Shown here: positions 52,301 through 64,000 of the stretch, piece after piece
Numbering within the stretch: position 1 is the stretch's first letter
Layout of the letters: every line of letters starts with the position of its first letter
Source: Paramecium pentaurelia
Lineage: Eukaryota; Ciliophora; Oligohymenophorea; Peniculida; Parameciidae
Length of the DNA: 64,000 nucleotides
Direction of reading: 5' to 3'
Assembly: GCA_905183005.1 (NCBI GenBank)
Contig: CAJJDO010000019.1
Span: 540,008 to 604,007, forward strand
Translations under genes and position numbers: made by a program
Notes under the pieces: generated by a model
Told to the model about the DNA's origin: nothing
Databases searched by the model: none
The model's input: the letters and a program-made list of their open reading frames with translations, nothing else

Positions 52301-55300
52301 TAAACTTTAAAAACAATTAATAATTGTTTTACTGAAAAATATTTGAATTGGGTTTCTTGTATTTCTTTACTTTCAAATTGTAAATTTAATGGAGAAAAAT
52401 GTTTACCTATTGATTTATAAATTGATACTTGTCAATATTTATATTAAGAATAATATATAGTAAAAGATAAAGTTTGTGCAATTACAAAAGATCAAAGTTG
52501 TAAATTAAATGTTAATACAAATACATGTGAAATTGTAAAAATAACTGATAATTTCTAATGTTCAACTCCAGGGTTAAATAAAAAAAGTTGTATATTCTAA
52601 ACCAAAGGTTATCTTTGTAGATTTGAAAATGATTAATGTATTTTTGATTATGGATATGCATTATGCGAAGATATGATTAATGAAGAAAAATGTTATTCAA
52701 TTAGAATTAAAGGATAATATTGTATATTTGATTAAATAAAAGGTTGTTAGTAAATTGATAATACTTTAATAGATTTAAATAAATGTATTCATTCATTTAA
52801 AACTAATCCTATTACTTGTTCAAGAAGTACAGACATAGCTTGTTTTTATGATATTGAGACAAAAAAGTGTATTGTGTACAAAAATCCTGAAGATAAAAAT
52901 TAAACAATTAATTAGAATTATTTCATTTAGAACCTAAACTCATTTAATTTATTAGCTTGCTCTCTTAATAATATTGTTAAATCTGATTAAATAAATACTT
53001 ATGGTCAATTGAAAACTAAATGGATAGGTGAATGCATAGAAACATTAATCTCAGAAGCTACTACATTAAAATGCAATGATAAATTAAATGAGCCTGCATG
53101 TTTATCAATATAGACTCCTTTTTAATATTGCATATTTTTAGAAAATTAATGTTAATTTTAAGATCCTTAAAATTTTAAATCATCTTTTTGCAATACTATT
53201 TAGAAAGTAAATTCAGGAATCTTTTGTTAGATAAATGAAACTCAAGCCTGCCGTTTTAATAATTAAATGAAATCATGCGAAATTGTTACATCATCTACAT
53301 CTGTCCAATGCGTTGATACTAAACCAGAATTTATTGGTTATAATAAAAGAGCATGCGATTTAAAACCTTAAGAGTGTACTTTTTCAAATGGGTGTTATTA
53401 ATTAAAAGCAACATAGAATATTAAATTTTGTAATGAATTTTCTGTCGATGAATGTAATAAAGCTATGAGAGAAGGATGCAAAATAGATTAAAATAAATGT
53501 TTATCTATAAAGTCAAATGAATATTCTCAATTAGAATGTAGTTAAGTTGCGAATCTTATTGGATGCTATAATATCACTACAGAAAAACAATATTGTCAAT
53601 ATAATGAATTAAATAAGAGTTGTTAGTTAATTAAATTAGATAAAACGTCAGGCTTTTGTAAAAGTTTCTCTGCAATTAATAGTTAAGTTCCTTGTGAAAA
53701 TACTAATGATATACCTTGCAAATACAATCCATTAGAGCATAAATGTGAGAATGCCTAAGGAGAGATAGAATTCTAATGCATAAGAGGTTTAAATTAAATT
53801 GCTTGTTTGACTCTTACTTAATAATCTTTATAATGTCAATTCTATAATTACTGTTATGGACCGAATTATAATATTCTTAATTGTGACCCTACAAAAATTA
53901 AAGATTGTTGTTAATTAGCAATTACAATTGAAAGTTGTTTATTTTAGGATTAGTTTTAATGTTAATGGTTGAATGAAGAATGTAAATAATATTCAGAATA
54001 AAATTAAAAATGTTTATCTCTAATATATGTTTCAAGAAAAGTGTGTTATAATATTAAGGATTCTTTTTGTATTTTCAATTTGGATAAATTAGGATGTATA
54101 GACATAGAACCAGATAATTGTGAATAAGTCTAAACAAAAGAATAATGTATTTAATTTATTAATTTGCCATGCTATTGGGATTTTATCAAAGACTAATGTT
54201 TATAAAAATTAATGAATCCAAACGATGGATGTTAAGATATTTAAGACTAATGGGGTAGTGAAAGATCATGCTTGGATGTTGAAAAATAAGGTGAAATGTG
54301 TATATTTTAAAATAAATGTTCTGCTTATTTGCAATCGAAAGACATAGGTTGCTCATAAAAATTAAATAAATAATCTTGTTTATAATAAGTATTAAATGAA
54401 TGCATTTGGGATTAAAAATAAAAATAAATCTGTCTTGAATTCAATAAGCAATCCAATTAATAATGTGACTCTAATCTTAGTTATCTTGCTTGTTTGAGTG
54501 TTAGAACATCTAATACATTTTGTTAATGGAAAGACAAGGAATGCAAAAATGTTGAAAATAATTAGATTATTTCTTTATCATCTTTTTCATAAGTAAACTG
54601 TAATACATGTAGATTAATAAATGATGTTTCTAGTGTAATATGTGATACTTAGAATTTTAAATGCTTAAAAGTACATAATCTAAGGAATCTTACTTGTGAT
54701 GTTATTGGAATGAATAAATAAGCTTGTTTAAATATAAAAGATTATCCTTGTAAATGGGATGATATAAACAAAATATGTTTAAAATATGAATCATCAGATA
54801 TTAGTTGTTAAATCAAAAATACTAATCCTTTAACATGTTCAATAATAAATTTATCTTTACCTTGTGGATCAAAAGGAAGTAATTGTGATTATGTTGATAT
54901 AACAAAGATTTCTTGTGATTATCCAGGATTAAATGAATATGGATGTCTATAAATTACAAATTATCCTTGTGGATGGGTTTATGATAATTTTATATAATAA
55001 TACTAATGCAAATTAATCAAAAATTTTGATGCATGTTTAGGATATAATCATTAGGTTAATGCATTGGTATGTACTTAAATTATGGATGTTCCTTGCTTTT
55101 ATAATTCTAGTATTAGAAATTGTATTGTATTTAAAGTATCAGAAGACAATCGTTGTAATTAATTAGGAATTAATAGTATTGGATGTTCAAATATTGATGA
55201 TTGTGTTTATATAAACGGAAGATGTGAGAAATATGATAAAAAAATGAATTTAAAATGTGAAGATGCTCTATTTTCAAATGATAAAGTTTGTTCATAAATA

Positions 55301-56555
55301 GAAACGGATAGATGTAAATATAACATTTTAGGAAATGGTTGTATACCATCAGAATTATAAGATATCTGCTCAACCAAATAGATCAATGAAATTGGGTGCA
55401 ATGATTTGATAGATTGTTAATGGAATTATTCTAAATGCTAATGTAAGGCTTTGCGAAATAAGTATCCAGACTGCCCTTCTGTCACTGAATCGATAAAATG
55501 TTAAAATTTAAATTATTGCTATATTGCTACTTCTAATCCTTAATATGCTGATGAGATTAATTAATAGTTAATAGATTAAAATTTAATAAAGTGCTTAAAA
55601 AAGACATGCGATTTTTATTCAATAGATTAATGTGATGGTTAAATAATAGATACTGATATTTGTTATTTAACCTCTAATAAAGAGTGTAAATTAGCAAAAA
55701 CATGTGATGAAATAGTGGATCCGTATAATGATTGTTCCAATTATAATCTAAAAAATTAATACTGTTTCAGAAAGTTAGATAGTAAGAATTGTTTTGCTTC
55801 ACCAGATTGTTAAACTTTAGATTTTATTAAATGTTAATAATATCCAGAAGATTGTATTTTTGAGTCAACATGTAAAACTATAGAATGTTAATATTTTAAT
55901 ACATAAAGGAAATGTGAAGAAAAAAAATGTGAATGGATTCAATAAAATAAAAGTTGTATCAACTCAAATTTTTGCACTTCACAAAGTAACGAAAATTGTA
56001 TGAACGTTAAACAAAATGGGAAATAATGTGCTTTAATAGGGAGAGATGGAGAGGACTAATTTTGTTCAGATATTGGATGCAGATATCTCTTAATAGAGTA
56101 TTCTCTATGTAATGGAGCTGAAATAGGTGATGAAGTATGTGTTCCATTATCAGATTCAAGTTGTGTAAGTTGCCAAGAAATTAACGATCCTTGTATTTGT
56201 TTAGCACATTAAGATTCTTGTGAATATGATAGATTTCATAATATTTGTAAGTCTATTTAATGCGAAAGTTTTAATAAAGAAACTTGTCCCTTTTCTAGAT
56301 GTTAATTTAATTAATAGAATTAGGTATTTTATTGACTTTATTTCCTAGATATGTATTCCATTTTGTTAAAATAATTATAATCGTAAGCAATGTCACAATT
56401 ATTTATTTAGCTGTATCTGGGATACGGAGAAGTAGATATGTACTTAATAAAACAAAACCAATGTTTAAGGAGAGTCTCCAATAAATATTATTATCACTAA
56501 TATCTATGGATTAGTCTTACGAATAATAATACCAATTCTTATAATTGAGTTTTGA
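45811..56555 (+). CDS. gene C: giant cysteine-rich surface-antigen-like protein, complete
   Basis: Exons 45811-45937, 45969-46076, 46102-46517, 46538-56323 and 56349-56555, with introns of 31, 25, 20 and 25 nt, add up to exactly 3,548 codons including TGA 56553-56555. The 9.8 kb fourth exon keeps one frame at every point checked. Signal peptide MREHVLIIVLIISCCQAGN; body of Cys modules such as CDSYGLNRFGCINRS and CQWTINGC; hydrophobic end IPILIIEF after the last intron. Introns sit at the same places as in gene A. Identity with A is patchy: the first 2 kb, 48140-48800 and 50374-51010 are almost identical to A, while 47760-48060 and 48810-50370 differ strongly. It is the only unbroken member of the four and should serve as the family reference. 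A secreted, GPI- or tail-anchored surface coat protein is the likely role, inferred from architecture. Confidence 0.82.
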
Positions 56556-56610
56556 ATTTATAATAATATATAAGATATTTTTAATGTAAATCTTAATAAT
56601 TCTTATTTGT
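56556..56610. other. short spacer between convergent genes C and D
   Basis: Only 55 AT-rich bases separate the two stop codons, against 187 between A and B. Both polyadenylation regions must overlap here or in the opposite gene. Confidence 0.6.
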
Positions 56611-59600
56611 TCACGATAAAATACAAATAAGGATACCAAAAGACAAATAAAGGTTCATATTCAAATTGTTTATAACAGGACCTATAATAACCTAGTTTGT
56701 TATCTCTGGTTACATACAGATTTATAGTTCATAATTCCAATAACAGTTTAAAGAATGTTGATTGCAATCAAAATCATTTTTATGATTAGCACAATGAAAA
56801 TGACAAGCCTAAATAATATTTCACTTTTACCTGATTTTCTTAATTGTATTCACAAAAAGGATATTGTAGACATTAGTTTTCATTAGTAAAATTATTGCAA
56901 CTGATAGATTAGCATTAATTTAATTTTGGATTGAATCTGCAATATTCTTGATCTAAGCATAAACATAAATCTTTAATTTCCTCGCATTAAACACATGATT
57001 CATCTTTAAGTTTTACACAAATATTGTTATTAATAAACTAATTCCTACATGATTAATATTTATCTAGAAATTAACAACCTAGTTGACTACAAAAGATCTC
57101 ATTATCATTTTTCAACCATTTGCATTAAATATTATTATACGAATTTTAATTACAATTCTCTTCAGTTTAATAAGTATCACATTTTAACTTATCATTACAT
57201 TCTTTAGTATTTATATTCCATTCGCAATTATAATATCTACAAACTTATTCTGTATATAATTCTGAACATTATTTTGTTTAACAACGATCAGTATATTGGC
57301 AATAAAGTGAAAATTTTTCACACATAACTTTATTTAATTCTGAACATACTAATTTTTTACAGGAATTTAAATCAATACTTTGAATACAAGGCACACCGTT
57401 AATTACTAGTTTTGAACATAAAATATATGGATTTTTAACCTCTTCACATGAATTTGCCTATTAACATTAATTTTTAATGTTTAAATAACAAGTAGTATTT
57501 AATATTTAGTAATTTTAACATTCTTATTATTTAAGATCTGAGCAAAGTTTTTATCTACATGTACCAAAATTTTAATTTTCAATTTATTAATTAACTTCAT
57601 TATTATTTGTTAACTAAGATTCATATATACATTATTCATATTATTTACATTTTTATGACTCAACTATTTCATCACAAACTGGTAAAACATTTTGAATGCT
57701 TTAACATTCGCAATTGTTATTTTTCCAAAAACACTAATTTTATGATATAATGCAACCTGATTAACTTAGACCTTATCTCTTACATATTTCATTAGATTGG
57801 GAAGTAATACAACCATTTTTCAAAGAACTATATTTGCATGAGTCTTATGCGTTTTTACAGATATCGGCATGAGCTTAAGGATATTTAAGACAGTTGTAAC
57901 TTTCTTCTTTAATTGCTTAGCATTTATGATTTTCGTAATAACATCCTTTTATATTAGAACATGCAATGTAATTTAAACCTTCAATATTACAATCAGCATA
58001 AGTTTCAATAGGAGTCTAGCAAATTTAAGTTTCTTTGTTGTAAAAACATGCATCAACTTAAACAGATGAGCATACCATAGAGTTAACTTATAACTTAATA
58101 TTGTTACAAGAATCATAAGGCAAATAGTCATCACAATGATAATTATTATCTTCTTCATTTTTAATCCAAGCACAAGGATAATTAGTAATTTATAAACAAG
58201 CAAATTTATTCAATCCTTAATGTTTGCAATTAACATTTAAATCTATTTTACCACAACCATTGCCTATGAAACCACAACTATCTTGTACATTGATTAATGT
58301 ACATGCTTTTGAATTTAAACCAGGCAAATTACATGAGATATCAAAATTTGTATTTTCTTTAGTGACTTATTCGCATGTTTTCTATACATTATTCCATTTA
58401 CATAATTCAAATTGAATATGAAAACAAGAAATTTAATTTAAACCAAATTTTGATTATGAGCATGATAATTGATTTATATCTTTTAATTCAATACAAGAAG
58501 CTAATTTTTAAGAATAAGATATTAATCTATCATCTTCATATAACCCACAGACACTTGGATTCACATTTGTAGCTAATTCAGGTTTTTTAATTTTGCTATT
58601 CATATATTCAGATATATAGAAATTTTAGCATTAGTTATTCTTCCATACACAAAATGAACCAATCTTTTGGATTGATATACATGATTTATAACTCAGAGAT
58701 GAGTTACACTCTCTTTAACTAAATTCAGTCAATTATTTACATTCTCCAATTTCTACTTTATCAAATTCCTTATTTGACTTACTCTTCCTTATTTAAACTT
58801 CTTTTATTACCCATTCACACTAACTAACAGTTTATTATAAACAAGATTAAATATTAAGATTACTATTACAATTATTAATACTCTCATTTTAATAAAATGT
58901 CTCACATTAATTATTCTAAAATATACATTTTTAGCCACTTCTTTCAATCATAGTACATGCCTTCAAATTACCATTTTAATCTTTTATTTAACTACATTAA
59001 TCAAAAATATCTTTTTTCTTGTAAATGCAAGTTTCATAGAGTTCATCNTTGTAACTTTCTTCTTTAATTGCTTAGCATTTATGATTTTCGTAATAACATC
59101 CTTTTATATTAGAACATGCAATGTAATTTAAACCTTCAATATTACAATCAGCATAAGTTTCAATAGGAGTCTAGCAAATTTGAGTTTCTTTGTTGTAAAA
59201 ACATGCATCAACTTAAACAGATGAGCATACCATAGAGTTAACTTATAACTTAATATTGTTACAAGAATCATAAGGCAAATAGTCATCACAATGATAATTA
59301 TTATCTTCTTCATTTTTAATCCAAGCACAAGGATAATTAGTAATTTATAAACAAGCAAATTTATTCAATCCTTAATGTTTGCAATTAACATTTAAATCTA
59401 TTTTACCACAACCATTGCCTATGAAACCACAACTATCTTGTACATTGATTAATGTACATGCTTTTGAATTTAAACCAGGCAAATTACATGAGATATCAAA
59501 ATTTGTATTTTCTTTAGTGACTTATTCGCATGTTTTCTATACATTATTCCATTTACATAATTCAAATTGAATATGAAAACAAGAAATTTAATTTAAACCA

Positions 59601-62600
59601 AATTTTGATTATGAGCATGATAATTGATTTATATCTTTTAATTCAATACAAGAAGCTAATTTTTAAGAATAAGATATTAATCTATCATCTTCATATAACC
59701 CACAGACACTTGGATTCACATTTGTAGCTAATTCAGGTTTTTTAATTTTGCTATTCATATATTCAGATATATAGAAATTTTAGCATTAGTTATTCTTCCA
59801 TACACAAAATGAACCAATCTTTTGGATTGATATACATGATTTATAACTCAGAGATGAGTTACACTCTCTTTAACTAAATTCAGTCAATTATTTACATTCT
59901 CCAATTTCTACTTTATCAAATTCCTTATTTGACTTACTCTTCCTTATTTAAACTTCTTTTATTACCCATTCACACTAACTAACAGTTTATTATAAACAAG
60001 ATTAAATATTAAGATTACTATTACAATTATTAATACTCTCATTTTAATAAAATGTCTCACATTAATTATTCTAAAATATACATTTTTAGCCACTTCTTTC
60101 AATCATAGTACATNTTTCTTCTTTAATTGCTTAGCATTTATGATTTTCGTAATAACATCCTTTTATATTAGAACATGCAATGTAATTTAAACCTTCAATA
60201 TTACAATCAGCATAAGTTTCAATAGGAGTCTAGCAAATTTGAGTTTCTTTGTTGTAAAAACATGCATCAACTTAAACAGATGAGCATACCATAGAGTTAA
60301 CTTATAACTTAATATTGTTACAAGAATCATAAGGCAAATAGTCATCACAATGATAATTATTATCTTCTTCATTTTTAATCCAAGCACAAGGATAATTAGT
60401 AATTTATAAACAAGCAAATTTATTCAATCCTTAATGTTTGCAATTAACATTTAAATCTATTTTACCACAACCATTGCCTATGAAACCACAACTATCTTGT
60501 ACATTGATTAATGTACATGCTTTTGAATTTAAACCAGGCAAATTACATGAGATATCAAAATTTGTATTTTCTTTAGTGACTTATTCGCATGTTTTCTATA
60601 CATTATTCCATTTACATAATTCAAATTGAATATGAAAACAAGAAATTTAATTTAAACCAAATTTTGATTATGAGCATGATAATTGATTTATATCTTTTAA
60701 TTCAATACAAGAAGCTAATTTTTAAGAATAAGATATTAATCTATCATCTTCATATAACCCACAGACACTTGGATTCACATTTGTAGCTAATTCAGGTTTT
60801 TTAATTTTGCTATTCATATATTCAGATATATAGAAATTTTAGCATTAGTTATTCTTCCATACACAAAATGAACCAATCTTTTGGATTGATATACATGATT
60901 TATAACTCAGAGATGAGTTACACTCTCTTTAACTAAATTCAGTCAATTATTTACATTCTCCAATTTCTACTTTATCAAATTCCTTATTTGACTTACTCTT
61001 CCTTATTTAAACTTCTTTTATTACCCATTCACACTAACTAACAGTTTATTATAAACAAGATTAAATATTAAGATTACTATTACAATTATTAATACTCTCA
61101 TTTTAATAAAATGTCTCACATTAATTATTCTAAAATATACATTTTTAGCCACTTCTTTCAATCATAGTACATGCCTTCAAATTACCATTTTAATCTTTTA
61201 TTTAACTACATTAATCAAAAATATCTTTTTTCTTGTAAATGCAAGTTTCATAGAGTTCATCCCAAATGCATGGAAAATCTGTTATTCTATTGCATTATTC
61301 AGAAGTTTAGATTTCATCACAGGCTTAAGGTATAATTTATTTACAAGTGAAATTTTCAGAGTCAAATATACAATATGACTCTTAAATAGATGTGCATACA
61401 AGAACAGAGGCATCTTTAATTTGATCGCATCTATTTTAAGCTCCTTATTTATATGCCTAACATTTATCTTGCCATTAACATTTAAATTATTTTTGAAATA
61501 AGCATGACTCTTTGGATGATGCTTCAAGACAGCAATCATAATAATTATTAGGATTGCAATCCAATATTTTATTATTTGGTCCATAACAATAATTTAGAAA
61601 TTTACATTACTATAATTTATCAGTTAAATTGTAACATGCAATTTTGTTCAATTCACGCAGACAATCATAATTATTTCCAGTAGCAACTTCACATTTATTC
61701 ATAATTTAATTATATTTGCATGATTGATCTATTGCTTATACACAAAATTCGTATGAATTTATTTGATTCAATTCCAAGCATTTTGGTTGAAAATTAGAGT
61801 ATAAATTTTAGAACTTGCATTACTCTGATTTTAAATCATAATAGCAAGTTTAACCTTTTGTTTAAATTTTAATACATCCTTGTAAATTAACTGCTTCTTC
61901 GCACTTAATAAAAAAATAATTGTTTGGTTATATATCTGTACATCTATTAGATATAATAGAACAACCTTAAGTAATAATTTATTTACAGAGTTATATTTTA
62001 TCAGCCGTAACATCATTACAAAAAGCAATTGATGAATCAATATTTCTATAACAACCACCATCATTAAATGTACAATTATTATTTTTTTCACATGCTTTAT
62101 CATTGTAGCCCTTTTTTTAAGGTTGATTATAATCACATTCCACTAAAGAAGTTTATGTAAGTTCTTAACATCTTTTATATCTCATATCATATTCACAAGC
62201 AACATCAATCGTTAATTAACAAAAGGCACCACTATTTACTTTTTCATAGTGAGAACATTGCTTATTTATGTAAGGATCCTCAATATTAATTAATTTACAA
62301 CTAAAATTTTCATATTTGCAAAATTAAGTTGGTGTTTGGATATTAACACAGGTAAATTCATTAACAATATCATCACATTTTAATTGTGTGAGTTCAAAAT
62401 TCTCGGCTTCAAAGCATTCTTCTTAATCATCTTTAATTTTCCAGAATACATTTTTCTCTTCTATTAAATATCTTTAACATGCTTATTTATTAAATGATAT
62501 TGAATTATCCCAATTAAAATTAGGAGATTAATATTATTCTGCATTATTAACAAAAGATTTACACTTATTTTCTACTTAATCATAAAAACAAGCTATGTCT

Positions 62601-64000
62601 GTACTTTTTGAACAAGTAATAGGATTAGTTTTAAATGAATGAATACATTTATTTAAATCGATTAAAGTATTATCAATTTACTAACAACCTTTTATTTAAT
62701 CAAATATACAATATTATCCTTTAGTTCTAATTGAATAACATTTTTCTTCATTAATCATATCTTCACATAATGCATAACCAAAATCAAAAATACATTAATC
62801 ATTTTCAAATCTACAAAGATAACCTTTGGTTTAGAATATACAACTTTTTTTATTTAACCCTGGAGTTGAACATTAGAAATTATCAGTTATTTTTACAATT
62901 TCACATGTATTTGTATTAACATTTAATTTACAACTTTGATCTTTTGTAATTGCACAAACTTTATCTTTTACTATATATTATTATTAATATAAATATTGAC
63001 AAGTATCAATTTATAAATCAATAGGTAAACATTTTTCTCCATTAAATTTACAATTTGAAAGTAAAGAAATACAAGAAACCCAATTCAAATCTTTTTCAGT
63101 AAAACAATTATTAATTGTTTTTAAAGTTTATAAAGATGTTTTAATACAATTATTATCAATTAAATCATATTCACATGTTTATAATGTCTTTTATTAACAA
63201 GAATACTTATTTGTTGTAAATCTATAACAATTATCAATAAAAGGTTATCTATTAGATACATCAATACATCTATTTTATATTTCACTATAAATTAAACTAT
63301 TTTTTAAACTTGAATCTAAAGAACTACAAATTGTTTTTGAATAAGCAAATTTTGAATTTGAATTAATGATATCATTAATTGTATTTACTTAATGAAAAGT
63401 ACATTTATTATTATCAAATTTACATGTTTATTTCTAAGAAATACAAGCCTATTTATTTAATGAATCTACACATCCAATTTAATTATTTAAATTTTCTATA
63501 CATTTTTAATCATTATCTATAAATTAACATTATCCTATTGATCTATTAATACAACCAAATCTATTTAATCCATAACTATCACAATTAATTTTATCAGTTA
63601 TAATAATTTTTCTACATTAATAATAATTATCTAAGAAACAACTTTAATTAATATTAATTGAAGAACAAACCCTTTTACTAAAATTTGTTATATATGCTGT
63701 TTATGAATAATTTAATGGAGATTCACATGATTAAATATTATTATTTATATCAGCTTATTCACATTCATAACTATCAGACCATACACATTATAAAATTGAT
63801 TGATTTAAACATCCAAATTTATTTAAACCTTTACATTATGTAATTTCTTAATTATCTATTATACATTTATTATTAATTAAATCCCATTAACATGATTATT
63901 TTAATGAATACATACAAAGATCTCTATTTAATAATAACTTACAATCTCCTTACAATGGATCAAATTCTGTACAATAACCAATATTTATATCAAACCAACA
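56611..64000 (-). CDS. gene D: giant cysteine-rich surface-antigen-like protein, N-terminus outside window
   Basis: The minus-strand stop lies at 56613-56611. The C-terminus reads CYWNYELQICMQPEITNQVI, then ends LYLSFGILICILS, a hydrophobic tail related to that of gene B. A 22-nt intron at 56809-56830 corresponds to 27598-27619 in B. Upstream is the same Cys-module body, close to B for most of its length and identical to the assembled B segment 30058-31955 over the matching stretch. The start is beyond 64000. N at 59048 and 60114 join overlapping copies; removing about 2.2 kb of repeated sequence leaves roughly 5.2 kb of real gene visible. Role as for the other three: inferred cell-surface protein. 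Confidence 0.7.
57894..61172. repeat. same ~1.06-1.15 kb written three times around N 59048 and 60114
   Basis: 57894-59047, 59049-60113 and 60115-61172 share the same sequence, at offsets of 1,155 and 1,059. The middle piece (59049-60113) is entirely contained in its neighbours, so it adds nothing. These are unmerged contigs rather than tandem protein repeats. Confidence 0.85.

Noticed and set aside
30180..60786. Families of short ATG-to-stop frames (60-100 codons) at 30180, 32079, 57973, 59128 and 60187 and on the opposite strand
   Set aside because: They are standard-code fragments or opposite-strand shadows of genes B and D, repeated only because the underlying sequence is repeated.
57894..61172. 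Apparent tandem repeat array of about 1.1 kb units
   Set aside because: Unit edges coincide with single-N joins and the middle unit is fully contained in its neighbours. This is assembly redundancy, not a biological tandem array or CRISPR.

Overview
The window looks like ciliate macronuclear DNA, most probably Paramecium or a close oligohymenophorean relative. It is extremely AT-rich. Long coherent proteins appear only when TAA and TAG are read as glutamine and TGA as the sole stop. Genes are interrupted by tiny GT...AG introns of 20-31 nt, the size class known from Paramecium. The genus is inferred from code and intron size, not from a marker gene. Every CDS below uses this code; with the standard code almost nothing long is visible.

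Region 1 (1-13.0 kb) holds ordinary cellular genes: a partial minus-strand gene (1-279), an unrecognised basic protein (1628-2706), a protein with four SP-RING/MIZ-like zinc modules that suggests a SUMO E3 ligase (3231-5074), a small SUZ-like protein (5663-5957), a calponin-homology/Hook-like coiled-coil protein (6758-8437), the ubiquitin-like/eS31 ribosomal fusion (complement 8475-9090), a small uncertain ORF (9864-10094), a PHO80/U-type cyclin (10308-10814) and an ankyrin-repeat protein (complement 11218-12990).

Region 2 (13.6-64 kb) is a cluster of four giant paralogous cysteine-rich secreted proteins, called A to D here: A (+, 13583-27212), B (-, 27400-43878), C (+, 45811-56555) and D (-, 56611 to beyond 64000). 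They form two convergent pairs; B and C are divergent and share one upstream region. A and C are close relatives, and so are B and D. Each complete gene encodes an N-terminal signal peptide, several thousand residues of Cys modules (C...G-L-N-x3-C...C-x-W/F...C) and a hydrophobic C-terminal tail, which fits GPI-anchored surface antigens. Gene C reads cleanly as 3,547 residues.

The cluster is badly affected by assembly. At most of the single-N joins, and at one 748-N gap, the sequence on the right restarts inside sequence already present on the left, so about 0.5-1.9 kb is written twice or three times. Removing these overlaps brings B to about 10.7 kb, the size of C. A 2.4 kb piece of A is the exact reverse complement of part of B, with a coincident contig end. 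Apparent tandem repeats here are therefore mainly unmerged contig ends, on top of genuinely similar, mosaic paralogues.

In biological terms, region 1 is housekeeping and regulatory, and region 2 is a surface-protein locus where inverted, near-identical gene copies appear to exchange sequence.
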